Shown piece by piece: positions 1 through 8,165 of a DNA stretch of 64,000 nt. The DNA lies in the NCBI GenBank assembly GCA_026184435.1, contig CP046447.1. One strand, given 5' to 3'. A program made the position numbers and the translations under genes. Below the pieces are notes generated by a model. It searched no databases. It worked only from the letters and a program-made list of their open reading frames with translations, and was not told where the DNA came from. The first letter of the stretch is position 1. Every line of letters begins with the position of its first letter. Origin of the DNA: JAADFF01 sp013153035 (lineage in GTDB: Bacteria; Coprothermobacterota; Coprothermobacteria; Coprothermobacterales; JAADFF01).

Positions 1-1353
1 TTGAACACAGAAGAGATTTGGAATGCAGTCAAAGAAAGGCTCTCCCAAACATTGGGTGAACGAGTGTATCAGTTGTGGATAAACCAGATGTCTATTAAAG
101 ATATAGATGGTGAAAAAGTCATCCTGGCCGTACCAAACAAGACCGCCAAAGAAAAAGTCAAAGAGCAATACGGTATTGTTATAGAAGATGCACTTGCTAA
201 GGTCATGAATATACCTTCAGTAGAAATAGAGGTGGTAGTGGAAGAGCCTCCTCAGGAAGAGAAACCTGAGCCAGTACTTCCCAAGACGGTGCCACCAAAG
301 ATTTCATATGGGGAAGACGGGCTCAATCCCAACCGCACATTTGATAATTTTGTGCCCGGTCCATCAAACAAGCTGGCATACAGTGCCAGCAAAAAGGTAG
401 CAGAAAAGCCCGGCCTTGTCTATAATCCCTTATTTATATACGGAAAGGTAGGGCTAGGAAAAACCCACCTTCTTCATGCCATTGGCAATGCCGTGAAGAA
501 GCAATATCCACATCTTAAGGTAAAGTACATGCAGGCAAAGCAATTCACAGAGGATTATGTATCCCACATCAAGAGCGACAAGCAGAGTGAATTTAGAGAA
601 AAGTATAGGGAAATAGATGTGCTCCTTGTTGACGACATACAATTTCTTACCAAAGGCGAGTCGACACAGGAAGAGTTCTTCCATATATTCAATGAGCTAT
701 ACGAACGGCAAAAGCAGATTGTCATTGCAGCCGATAGGAGCCCCAAGGAGCTGGAAAAAATCTCCGAAAGGCTCCGGACCCGTTTTGCATGGGGACTTAT
801 CGCCGATATCTCCAAGCCAACGCTGGAAGAAAGGGTCCTCATTCTGGAGCAGAAGGCACAGGAAAGGGGGGTATCCCTCCCCAAAGAGGTACTTGACATC
901 ATAGCATCTGAGATAGATTCCAATGTTAGAGAACTGGAAAGTGCCCTCAACAAGCTCATACTATACATGGAAATGAACGGTATAGAGGTACCCGACGAAA
1001 GCATCGTGAGACAGGCACTTCCTGATCTGTTCGCCGGTAAACGCTCCAAAGAAGAGCTATCCGCCGAGACCATCAAGCAGGCAGTGGCAGACTATTTTGG
1101 CATAAAAATATCAGACCTCGAAGGAAAACGTCGCACAAAGAATATTGCATATGCCAGACAGATTGCCATGTATGTTATCAGAGAACTTCTTGATATGTCA
1201 ACAACGGAGATAGGCAGCGCCTTTGGTGGAAGAGACCACTCAACAGTGCTGCACGCCTATGACAAGATACGCAATCTTATAGAAAGAGACAGTCGCACAA
1301 AAAGAGATGTCAGGGAGATTATGCAGATATTAGGGGTGGATAAACCGTTATGA
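1..1353 (+). CDS. dnaA: Chromosomal replication initiator protein DnaA
   Basis: DnaA is the AAA+ initiator that binds DnaA boxes and melts oriC. The 450-aa length is typical. Visible parts are the N-terminal domain I (about residues 1-80), a short proline/glutamate-rich linker, Walker A GKVGLGKTH (about 147-155), Walker B VLLVDDIQFL (about 207-216) and the domain IV helix-turn-helix with the family signature GGRDHSTVLHA (about 409-419). The start is TTG. The window begins exactly on this codon, so promoter and ribosome site cannot be seen. It is followed by a DnaA-box cluster and dnaN, the classical origin arrangement. Confidence 0.98.
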   Translation: MNTEEIWNAVKERLSQTLGERVYQLWINQMSIKDIDGEKVILAVPNKTAKEKVKEQYGIVIEDALAKVMNIPSVEIEVVVEEPPQEEKPEPVLPKTVPPKISYGEDGLNPNRTFDNFVPGPSNKLAYSASKKVAEKPGLVYNPLFIYGKVGLGKTHLLHAIGNAVKKQYPHLKVKYMQAKQFTEDYVSHIKSDKQSEFREKYREIDVLLVDDIQFLTKGESTQEEFFHIFNELYERQKQIVIAADRSPKELEKISERLRTRFAWGLIADISKPTLEERVLILEQKAQERGVSLPKEVLDIIASEIDSNVRELESALNKLILYMEMNGIEVPDESIVRQALPDLFAGKRSKEELSAETIKQAVADYFGIKISDLEGKRRTKNIAYARQIAMYVIRELLDMSTTEIGSAFGGRDHSTVLHAYDKIRNLIERDSRTKRDVREIMQILGVDKPL

Positions 1354-1535
1354 TGATGTGGATAACTAAAAACTGGGTTGTTGATAACATATGTGAAAGT
1401 CAGACTTATCCACATAGGACAATTGAGAACATCACATTATGTGGAAATGTGGAAAACTATGTGGATATTATCCACAACCTACCAACAGCCATTTTGCAGG
1501 CATACAACAGAAATAATAGGTTATCCACAGATACA
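1335..1535. other. oriC: oriC: DnaA-box cluster between dnaA and dnaN
   Basis: Perfect 9-mer DnaA boxes TTATCCACA lie on the plus strand at 1406-1414, 1468-1476 and 1521-1529, and on the minus strand at 1357-1365. One-mismatch boxes are seen at 1335-1343 (inside the end of dnaA), 1448-1456 and 1460-1468. This density in about 200 bp, in the dnaA-dnaN spacer, marks the replication origin. The spacer is AT-rich, as expected for an unwinding element, but I could not define the unwinding site itself. Short ORFs across this spacer are artefacts. Confidence 0.9.
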
Positions 1536-1606
1536 CATGTCGTATCTTCTTCAACTTCCAATAAAAAGACTTATATAATGAAAGAGACGATAAGGAGGGG
1601 TGCCTT

Positions 1607-2731
1607 ATGGGCATAAAAATGGTATTCAAAGTAGAAGACATACAGAAAATCCTGGATATCGGCAAGAAAATACTCTCAAAGAGAGCAGGCGCATTTGACA
1701 TCACATCTGCCCTGCTGTTCTCTGTAAAAGATGGTGTTGTTGAAGTCAAGGCGACAGATTTAAAGAACTTCATCACCATCAAAACCAACGCCGAGGCCGA
1801 GGGCGACGGCGAAGTGGGTATTAGCATTAGCCACCTGAGGACTGTGCTCAAAGACAACGACGCAGATGAGGTTGTCATTGAAGCAACTTCCAGTGGTGCG
1901 GTGCTAACGGCTGGCAAGGTTAAGCTTAGGGTCTCCGTGGTGGACGGCTCCGCATTTCCACGCTTCCCTGAGATGCCGGCTGAAACGCACCTTGTTAAGA
2001 TGAAACCATCCTTCCTTGAGGAAGTTATGACAAGGGTTAGGCCCTTTGCCGACAAGAAGGGTGGTTCTCTTGGTGTTGTCCACTTTGAACTGGAAGACGA
2101 AGGTTCTACAGCGGCTGTTGCCACCGATGGTTTCAAGCTTGCCGTCTACAGAGATGAGGATATCCAGTGGGAAGAGGGCCTTAAGATGTTTACCGTCAGG
2201 GTAGAGCCTTTAGAGGTTCTACACAGCACCATTAAGGACTGGGAAGAGATATATGATGTAGAGGTACAAGTTGCAGATAGCAGACAAGCCCTGTCTTATG
2301 GACCTGTTACCATTATTACTGATCCACCAACTGCTTCTTTCCCTAACTGGCGTAGGGTGTTCCCCAAAGAGGCTGTCATGATAGTGTCTGTGTACACCGA
2401 CGAACTGATGAAGGTGCTCCGCCGTGCTGCTGAGTTTATGGGGGCCGATGTCGTTATGGGTGTTGATATTACCACAGATGGTAGCAGTCTTATTATCAAG
2501 GCCGATGTGCCTGATGTCGGATACTATGAGGACTTTGTTCCTCTGACCCACTTTGAAGGAGAAATTCTTTCACTGGCATTTAACCCCAAATTTCTCACCG
2601 ATGCCCTCAGTTCTATGAAGGGCTTTGATGAGACACAGATGATATTCGTCTCTCAGCATGTGCCAGCCCTTCTATCTCCTAAAGACGACCAGGAACGCGT
2701 TCAGGTATTGATAATGCCTGTGAAGAGATAA
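1607..2731 (+). CDS. dnaN: DNA polymerase III beta subunit (sliding clamp)
   Basis: This is the ring-shaped processivity clamp of the replicative polymerase. Its 374 aa match the usual 365-380 aa, with three repeated clamp subdomains. Recognisable features are the N-terminal FKVEDIQKIL segment and the C-terminal PVKR tail, typical of the DnaN end (PMR/PVR-like). ATG 1607 is chosen because AAGGAGG at 1592-1598 lies 8 nt upstream. A second ATG at 1619 is less well placed. It lies directly downstream of oriC and ends at a strong terminator, so dnaN appears to be transcribed alone or together with dnaA. recF and gyrB, the usual followers, are absent. Confidence 0.97.
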   Translation: MGIKMVFKVEDIQKILDIGKKILSKRAGAFDITSALLFSVKDGVVEVKATDLKNFITIKTNAEAEGDGEVGISISHLRTVLKDNDADEVVIEATSSGAVLTAGKVKLRVSVVDGSAFPRFPEMPAETHLVKMKPSFLEEVMTRVRPFADKKGGSLGVVHFELEDEGSTAAVATDGFKLAVYRDEDIQWEEGLKMFTVRVEPLEVLHSTIKDWEEIYDVEVQVADSRQALSYGPVTIITDPPTASFPNWRRVFPKEAVMIVSVYTDELMKVLRRAAEFMGADVVMGVDITTDGSSLIIKADVPDVGYYEDFVPLTHFEGEILSLAFNPKFLTDALSSMKGFDETQMIFVSQHVPALLSPKDDQERVQVLIMPVKR

Positions 2732-2752
2732 GAAAGTATATGCCTTATACAG

Positions 2753-2786
2753 ATAGGTCCCTTCGGGGGCCTATTTGTGTTTTTGT
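2753..2786 (+). terminator. Rho-independent terminator after dnaN
   Basis: ATAGGTCCC (2753-2761) pairs with GGGGCCTAT (one G-T pair) around a TTC-type loop, followed by a T-rich tract (TTGTGTTTTTGTT). It separates dnaN from the S4/PP2C unit. Confidence 0.8.
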
Positions 2787-2822
2787 TAAGCTTCATTAGA
2801 ATACATGTGAGGGGTGAGAACA

Positions 2823-3050
2823 ATGGAAGAGATCACTTTTAGCGTTAGGGGTGAGTATATTACACTTGGTCAGCTTCTCAAGGTGCTAGATTTGGTGCCT
2901 ACTGGGGGCCAGGCCAAAATGGTCATTCAGTCTGGGGAAGTAAAGGTTAACGGAGAGGTGGAAACCCGCCGCGGTAGAAAGCTCCGGCCCGGTGACATTG
3001 TGGAGATATGGAACTATCGTATAAAGCTGGTGGGAGAGGGTGAAGTATAG
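2823..3050 (+). CDS. S4-domain RNA-binding protein (YaaA/RlbA type)
   Basis: Small 75-aa protein almost entirely made of an S4 RNA-binding fold. The core LGQLLKVLDLVPTGGQAK ... SGEVKVNGEVETRRGRKLRPGD is the family pattern. Homologues (YaaA, RlbA) sit between dnaN and recF in many Bacillota and are thought to act in ribosome or RNA metabolism. ATG 2823 fits the site GAGGGGTGAG (2809-2818). A GTG at 2814 would add three residues but lies inside that site. The end overlaps the next gene by 11 bp, suggesting translational coupling with the PP2C phosphatase rather than with the usual recF. Confidence 0.88.
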   Translation: MEEITFSVRGEYITLGQLLKVLDLVPTGGQAKMVIQSGEVKVNGEVETRRGRKLRPGDIVEIWNYRIKLVGEGEV

Positions 3051-3663
3051 AATAAGAAGCTTTTGTCATCAGGGATATGTGCGACAGAATATGGAAGACA
3101 GTGCGTATCCCCCATGTGGCTTTGATGGTATCAAAAAGACCCCTTGTGCCATCGCTGTAGCTGACGGGGTAGGTGGACTTCCCGGTGGAGAGGTGGCATC
3201 TGCCATTGCAGTGCGCTATGTAGAACATATCTTTTCTGAAGAGACATTTAAGGAAGAGGTGCGAAAAGCCCATCTTGACATACAAAGTACTTTTCCCGGT
3301 AGTGCCACAACATTGACAGTGGCAGTCCTTGAAGATGAGAACATCTCTGTCTACTGGATAGGAGATTCTCATGCCCTTGCCATACTACGCGGAGGAGAAT
3401 ATAGGCTTCTTACAAAACCCCATGTGCACCCTGCTACAGGATATATTACACGGGTGCTTGGCGTGGGTGTTCCCCAGTTTGATAAAGTTTCAGTGGACAC
3501 GGCTGACCTTGAGGCCTTGCTTCTGTTTACTGATGGCCTCACAGCCCATTTTTCTATACCTCAGATCGTTCAGATGTTTATAGAAGGTGCCGACCTTATA
3601 GAAGAGGCGTTACTTGAGGGTGGTGTTGATAACATGGCCCTTGTAATTGCATGGCCTCTGTGA
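3040..3663 (+). CDS. PP2C-family Ser/Thr protein phosphatase (copy 1)
   Basis: 207-aa compact Mn/Mg-dependent phosphatase of the PP2C (PPM) family. Motifs in order: VRQNMEDSA, VADGVGG (metal-binding Asp), SATTLTVAVL, YWIGDSHA, LLFTDGLTAH and GGVDNMALVI (metal-binding Asp-Asn). All metal ligands appear intact. It starts with GTG inside the end of the S4 gene. The start is supported because the paralogue at 4419 begins with the same MKYR sequence. No partner Ser/Thr kinase gene is in the window. It would act on phosphoproteins or on anti-sigma-antagonist-type targets, which cannot be told apart here. Confidence 0.9.
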   Translation: MKYRIRSFCHQGYVRQNMEDSAYPPCGFDGIKKTPCAIAVADGVGGLPGGEVASAIAVRYVEHIFSEETFKEEVRKAHLDIQSTFPGSATTLTVAVLEDENISVYWIGDSHALAILRGGEYRLLTKPHVHPATGYITRVLGVGVPQFDKVSVDTADLEALLLFTDGLTAHFSIPQIVQMFIEGADLIEEALLEGGVDNMALVIAWPL

Positions 3664-4418
3664 AAAGGTTGGTGTCCTGTGCTTGTACAGTAATTAATTT
3701 TATGCTTTCCCATGCGCCTGTTAGTGTAGATCTGCTGTGCCCAAAATTTTAATAGTGCTTCTACCACTTCGGTATTGTTGGAGCAACACCTGTAATGTTT
3801 GATAATGCAGAATTGAGGGCGTATGCTGACAGTACAATTTCATGTTGAGCTTTTTCCGTTACTGCTGTAATAGTTGCCACTGCTTCGACATTGTTGAGGT
3901 TGTAGCGTAAATCAAGGTGTTCCTAACGATTCCTTTTATTAGGTACCAGCGGTATTATGGACACATGAATGGAGATAGGAAGAGGATATTAGTGGACAAG
4001 CAGATATATACCTATCAGAAGTAAAATCACTACTAAGATGATTTTTTCACTTTTGTCATTTTCTCCTTCATGTTGTCCACCTCCATCTTTCGGGGTATTT
4101 TATACACTGATGGTGATTTTTTTCACTTTCTGTGTTCTGTCCTAAAAATCTAGTTTGCAAGATGATGGCCCTGTTCATGATCGGTTAGATATATCTTTAT
4201 GGCTTATTGTTTGTATTCTCAAAGGTTTCTAGAACGGATTTTCTCCTGGAGGTGCCATATAGTAGTTATCTACGTAATGGTTGAGAGGGCCTCACGAGAT
4301 TTATATGCGGTTTATAGCCTTGTGGTGTTGTTGTTACCCTTTGATTAATAGTGCCTTTTGTCTATATCACTTTGGTGTTATTATATAGGTTGTTATTAGA
4401 GGGAAGGAGGGGATAGGT
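3664..4418. other. 755-bp non-coding stretch between the two PP2C genes
   Basis: No ORF with coding character on either strand. It is AT-rich with several T-runs. The only item of note is on the minus strand at 4071-3989: a GGAGGTGG ribosome site followed by a very short ORF that would become a single-membrane-span peptide if one base were added to an A6 tract (see findings). Confidence 0.6.
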
Positions 4419-5057
4419 ATGAAGTACCGTGTAAGGGTAAAGTGCGATCAAGGGCTTGTTCGCGAGAACATGGAAGACGCCGCTTATCCTGATTGTGGAT
4501 TTGAGGGTATCTTAGAATCTCCACACGCTGTTGCCGTGGCAGATGGTTTGGGAGGTCACCCTGCAGGTGAGGTGGCATCTGCTATCACCGTTTCTCATGT
4601 TAAAGAGATTGTCGATGAGAAGACCTTTAAAGAGGCCATGCAGAAGGCGTGTAAAGAGGTTGGAGAGGCCCATCCGGGTTGTGCAACAACATTGACATTG
4701 GCAGTACTGGGTGATGATTATGTCGATGTTTATTGGATTGGCGATTCTCCAGCTATCCTCATTGACAAAGAGGGCAAGCCTTCTTTTATTTCCACCCCGC
4801 ATGCAGAGCCATATACAGGCCGTATTACCAGTGTTATTGGTGGTAGAAAGCCCTGTGACTTCTTCTACGATAAAGTTAGGGTACCACTTGACAAGATTAA
4901 GGCTGTGATATTGGCAACAGATGGACTTACAGCCCATTTATCTCTTAAAGATATTGGTCAGAAATACCTCGAAGGTGCCGACCTTGTTCAGGAAGCTCTT
5001 GACAGAGGCGGTTCTGACAATGTAACAGTAATTGTTATAGAGCCTGTAGAAGAGTAG
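4419..5057 (+). CDS. PP2C-family Ser/Thr protein phosphatase (copy 2)
   Basis: 212-aa paralogue of the gene at 3040, clearly homologous over its whole length. Motifs: VRENMEDAAYP, VADGLGGHPAGEVASAI, CATTLTLAVL, YWIGDSPA, ILATDGLTAHLS and GGSDNVTVIVI. The metal-binding Asp residues are present. The start at ATG 4419 has a very strong site GGGAAGGAGGGG (4401-4412). A 755-bp non-coding gap separates the copies, so they are transcribed separately. A terminator follows immediately. This is probably a gene duplication with diverged regulation. Substrates are unknown. Confidence 0.9.
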   Translation: MKYRVRVKCDQGLVRENMEDAAYPDCGFEGILESPHAVAVADGLGGHPAGEVASAITVSHVKEIVDEKTFKEAMQKACKEVGEAHPGCATTLTLAVLGDDYVDVYWIGDSPAILIDKEGKPSFISTPHAEPYTGRITSVIGGRKPCDFFYDKVRVPLDKIKAVILATDGLTAHLSLKDIGQKYLEGADLVQEALDRGGSDNVTVIVIEPVEE

Positions 5058-5062
5058 TAAGT

Positions 5063-5085
5063 GGGGGAGAAGCTCTCCCCCTTTT
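5063..5085 (+). terminator. Rho-independent terminator after PP2C copy 2
   Basis: Perfect 8-bp stem GGGGGAGA (5063-5070) / TCTCCCCC (5074-5081) with loop AGC, then TTTTATATA. Confidence 0.9.
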
Positions 5086-5089
5086 ATAT

Positions 5090-5105
5090 ATTTCCCCGCG
5101 GAAAC
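5090..5105 (+). repeat. Origin-proximal 16-bp repeat, copy 1
   Basis: ATTTCCCCGCGGAAAC. One base differs from the other copies (A instead of G at position 1). It lies just after the PP2C terminator. The unit is an interrupted palindrome: GTTTCC and GGAAAC arms around an asymmetric CCGC centre, so each copy has an orientation. Confidence 0.85.
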
Positions 5106-5211
5106 ATTTTAGATTTCACATATATTTTCTTCGTAAGGAATGTTTGTTTTTGAAAATGAATTGAGAATTTCCACTATGCATTTGTGGCCTGTATGCGATG
5201 TAAATGAAAAG

Positions 5212-5227
5212 GTTTCCCCGCGGAAAC
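5212..5227 (+). repeat. Origin-proximal 16-bp repeat, copy 2
   Basis: GTTTCCCCGCGGAAAC, same orientation as copies 1, 3 and 4. It is followed by TTATACTTT, shared with copy 4. Confidence 0.88.
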
Positions 5228-5432
5228 TTATACTTTATGTTTATATGTAACTTATCGTTGGTGAGGGGTATTCAAAAGAGATAGATATATGTTATCTCCG
5301 CAATTGTATAGGTCTGCAATTTGAAAGATTCTTTGAAGACGAAATAAGCCTTTTATGTTGCCTCTGTATGGTGCTTATAAAATATAGCCTTGCATGTTGA
5401 GTATGTGAGTAGAGGTTGAAGGCATGTTCTAT

Positions 5433-5448
5433 GTTTCCCCGCGGAAAC
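5433..5448 (+). repeat. Origin-proximal 16-bp repeat, copy 3
   Basis: GTTTCCCCGCGGAAAC, flanked by T and AT. Spacing to copy 2 is 221 bp and to copy 4 is 278 bp. The irregular spacing argues against CRISPR or iteron-style phasing. Confidence 0.88.
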
Positions 5449-5710
5449 ATGTTATATGTGGTTTTACCAAGGATATTATTCTATAGGGTTTTGAGATAAG
5501 GATGTTTCCAGAGAATTTTTTGTTCGCAAGTTTGTGGTGTATTCGTAGCATAATCTTATATGCAAGTGTGTGGCGCAAAGCAGTTTGTATAACTTGCATT
5601 GTGAAGCCCCGCGTAATTTCAAAGATATTGTTGAATAGGCTGATGATGACATTTAGCGATATTCTTTGCGCAGATAGAACATCACAGCTATGAATACTAA
5701 ACATATTGTA

Positions 5711-5726
5711 GTTTCCCCGCGGAAAC
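5711..5726 (+). repeat. Origin-proximal 16-bp repeat, copy 4
   Basis: GTTTCCCCGCGGAAAC followed by TTATACTTT, as at copy 2. It lies about 200 bp upstream of the symporter gene. Confidence 0.88.
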
Positions 5727-5929
5727 TTATACTTTTATTGGGTTGGTTGCGCGTATAAATATGTATATGTCAATCTCCACGGATGTTGGAGCTGTGATTC
5801 ACAGAGGTTTCTATAGCGTGTAGGAAGATGTGTATTGGAATGTACCAATGTGGAGTATTCGCCTATATGCTTTAGATATGCTATTTTGTGCATAAATATG
5901 TTTACAATATTAATGAAGGGGGTGATATC

Positions 5930-7159
5930 ATGGCTCAAAAAAAGGGGTCTTCCCAGAAACTGCTAGTTTGGATTCTTGTGGGCTTTGCCCTAGGTATTGT
6001 TGGTGGTCTTATCTTGGGTAAAGACAATGTCATCTGGGTTGCCTGGATGGGCGATGTCTTCATTAGGCTTTTGAAAATGCTTATTGTTCCTCTGGTGTTC
6101 TCCAGCATTGTTGTGGGTGTAGCGTCTATTGGTGATCCAGCGAAGCTTGGTAGAGTTGGTCTCAAAACCATTCTTTACTATCTGCTTACAACTGCGTTTG
6201 CTGTTACCATTGGTCTTATTCTCGGTAACCTTATGAAGGTTGGTGCCGGTATGCAGATTGGAGAGGGACTGCAGTTTACCGGTAAGGAGGCACCATCGCT
6301 TTATCAGGTGTTCCTGAATATCTTCCCAAAGAATCCTGTGGCGGCAATGGCCAATGGTGCCATGCTTCAGATTATCGTGTTCGCACTGTTCTTTGGTATA
6401 GCAGCTCTGATGGCAGGTCAAAAGGGTAAGCTGGTGCTGGATGTTATGGATAGTGTGGCAGAGACAATGTATAAGCTGACAGCCATTGTTATGTGGTGGG
6501 CACCATTTGGTGTGTTTGGTCTTATTGCCAAGGTTGTAGGTACCAAGGGACTTGCTATCCTTCTCCCTTATACAAAGGTCATTCTTGGTGTCTATATTGG
6601 TGTTATTCTTCATGCCCTTATCACATACACAGGTGTGTTGTCTCTACTTGCTCGACTCAACCCATGGGTATTCTTCAAGAAGGCCTTTGAGGCTACATTT
6701 ACAGCATTTGTCACAAGAAGTAGTAGTGCAACACTGCCTGTTACCATGAGGGTTGCCAAGGAGAAACTTGGTGTTTCTGAGTCTATAGCCTCATTTGTGC
6801 TACCTCTTGGTGCCACCATTAACATGGATGGAACAGCCCTTTATCAGGGTGTTGCGGCACTGTTTATTGCCCAGGTTTATGGTATGCACCTCACACTATC
6901 TCAGCAGATTATGGTTGTCGTCACGGCAACATTGGCATCTATCGGAACAGCTGGTGTGCCCGGTGCCGGTCTTATTATGCTGACACTGGTTACACAATCT
7001 ATTGGACTGCCTATCGAGGGTGTGGCCCTTATTGCCGGTATCGATGTGTTCCTTGACATGGCAAGAACAGCCCTTAATGTTACCGGTGACCTGACAGGTG
7101 CCACATTTGTTGCAAAGAGCGAGGGAGAGCTAGACGAAAATGTCTACTATGCCGAGTAA
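5930..7159 (+). CDS. Sodium:dicarboxylate/glutamate symporter (DAACS family)
   Basis: 409-aa secondary transporter of the GltP/GltT/DctA family, importing glutamate, aspartate or C4-dicarboxylates with Na+ or H+. Family signatures are all visible: the serine-rich RSSSATLPVTM hairpin, the NMDGTALYQG motif of TM7, the HP2 region GTAGVPGAG and the TM8 motif DMARTALNVTGD (substrate-binding Asp, Arg and Asn). Eight membrane segments plus two re-entrant loops fit the length. ATG 5930 is chosen because AAGGGGGTGAT (5916-5926) precedes it. The GTG at 5888 has no ribosome site. It overlaps the racemase gene by 20 bp, so transport and racemisation of aspartate or glutamate are probably linked. Confidence 0.92.
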   Translation: MAQKKGSSQKLLVWILVGFALGIVGGLILGKDNVIWVAWMGDVFIRLLKMLIVPLVFSSIVVGVASIGDPAKLGRVGLKTILYYLLTTAFAVTIGLILGNLMKVGAGMQIGEGLQFTGKEAPSLYQVFLNIFPKNPVAAMANGAMLQIIVFALFFGIAALMAGQKGKLVLDVMDSVAETMYKLTAIVMWWAPFGVFGLIAKVVGTKGLAILLPYTKVILGVYIGVILHALITYTGVLSLLARLNPWVFFKKAFEATFTAFVTRSSSATLPVTMRVAKEKLGVSESIASFVLPLGATINMDGTALYQGVAALFIAQVYGMHLTLSQQIMVVVTATLASIGTAGVPGAGLIMLTLVTQSIGLPIEGVALIAGIDVFLDMARTALNVTGDLTGATFVAKSEGELDENVYYAE

Positions 7160-7838
7160 GGTTGTAGGTATTATTGGTGGAATGGGCCCTGAAGCCGGTG
7201 TAGATCTTGTGTATAAGGTTATTAAGCTCTCGCCGGCCAAGAGAGATCAGGAACATATCCATGTCATTCTTGATAACTACAGCCAGATACCCGACAGGTC
7301 GGCCTACATCTTGGGGAGGGGAGAAAATCCCCTCCCTTACCTCATAGAGTCTGCCTTGAGATTAAAAGGAGCCGGTGCCGAGATCTTTGCCATGTCGTGC
7401 AACACAGCCCATTACTTTTATGAGGACATTGTCAAAGAGACAGGTGTGTATATGCTACATATTGCCAGAGAGTCTATGCGAGAGGTTGCCTCCCATAAAG
7501 TAAAAGGGCCTGTTGGTGTGCTGGGAACAGTAGGCACGGTGAAGGGTCACATATACGAGGGCTTTGGATATGATGTCATATATCCTGATGAGAGATACCT
7601 TACCATGCTCATGGATGCTATTTATACAATAAAGTCAGGTGTGTATGATAGACCGTCTATACTTATCCAGCGTGTTATAGACCACATGGTGGATAAGGGG
7701 ACTGCTGCCCTTATCATGGCATGTACGGAGATTCCTCTTGTGGGTAATAAATTATCATCTCCTGTGCCACTTATTGATGCCACACTTGCCCTGGCAAAGG
7801 GCATTGTCAGGGAGGCATACGGTTTAGACAAGTTATAG
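7140..7838 (+). CDS. Aspartate/glutamate racemase family protein
   Basis: 232-aa cofactor-independent amino-acid racemase (Asp/Glu/hydantoin racemase fold, aspartate racemase branch). The N-terminus VVGIIGGMGPEAG is diagnostic. The two catalytic cysteines are visible in MSCNTAHY (Cys87) and MACTEIP (Cys195). It starts at ATG 7140, inside the symporter gene, with GAGGGAG at 7121-7127. ATG 7149 is the alternative. It is translationally coupled to the DAACS transporter, suggesting supply or use of D-aspartate (or D-glutamate) from imported L-amino acid. The stop codon abuts repeat copy 5. Confidence 0.9.
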   Translation: MSTMPSKVVGIIGGMGPEAGVDLVYKVIKLSPAKRDQEHIHVILDNYSQIPDRSAYILGRGENPLPYLIESALRLKGAGAEIFAMSCNTAHYFYEDIVKETGVYMLHIARESMREVASHKVKGPVGVLGTVGTVKGHIYEGFGYDVIYPDERYLTMLMDAIYTIKSGVYDRPSILIQRVIDHMVDKGTAALIMACTEIPLVGNKLSSPVPLIDATLALAKGIVREAYGLDKL

Positions 7839-7853
7839 TTTCCGCGGGGAAAC
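7838..7853 (-). repeat. Origin-proximal 16-bp repeat, copy 5 (inverted)
   Basis: GTTTCCGCGGGGAAAC on the plus strand is the exact reverse complement of the other copies. Its first base is the last base of the racemase stop codon. It is 2.1 kb from copy 4. Confidence 0.85.
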
Positions 7854-8165
7854 ATAGGAAGATGCTATATCGGGTTGTTTGTATTCGTTTATACTTGAAG
7901 CAACTTGTCTTGGTATATGGAAAGTATTTTGTAGTTTACTGATTCACCGTTTAGTTGTTTTTATCTGTGAAAAAGTTTATTCTTTCCAGAGCTTATTGTG
8001 TTCTGATTTCCATGTGAGAAAAGATGCTATTAGATGTTGCTGTGTGCTTGGAGTGAAAAAGGTAAGAGTCTCCCTTCAATCGATGCGTAAAGGATATACG
8101 TTTAAGATGTGGTTTTAGTAGAAAAGCAGGCTTATGTGAGATAATACACCTGTGGAGGTGGTTAT
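7854..8165. other. Non-coding spacer before the 8166 gene
   Basis: About 310 bp with no supported gene. Near its end is an ATAATAC element at 8141-8147, shortly before the GGAGGTG ribosome site, which may be a -10 box for the following gene. No -35 is clear. Confidence 0.4.

Larger units (their letters stand above)
5086..5929. other. Non-coding region carrying four copies of the 16-bp repeat
   Basis: About 840 bp without a convincing gene on either strand. Short ORFs here have no ribosome site and no coding character. The only organised sequence is the repeat family at 5090, 5212, 5433 and 5711. The closeness to oriC (4-6 kb), the dedicated gene-free region and the absence of other copies in the rest of the window suggest a DNA-binding-protein landing zone such as a chromosome segregation centre. 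Confidence 0.6.

Noticed and set aside
555..1076. Long minus-strand ORFs inside dnaA and similar long antisense ORFs in chemoreceptor and pyrophosphatase genes
   Set aside because: Mirror frames of strongly coding genes. They are Ser-rich or Thr-rich without ribosome sites or domains.
1350..1616. Short ORFs across the dnaA-dnaN spacer
   Set aside because: They run through DnaA boxes and have no ribosome site; the region is the origin.
5090..5726. Repeat cluster as a CRISPR array
   Set aside because: The unit is only 16 bp, spacings are 122, 221 and 278 bp, and there are no cas genes.
5090..7853. Repeats as canonical parS
   Set aside because: The sequence does not match GTTTCACGTGAAAC: the centre is two bases longer and asymmetric. 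Only a variant role is proposed.
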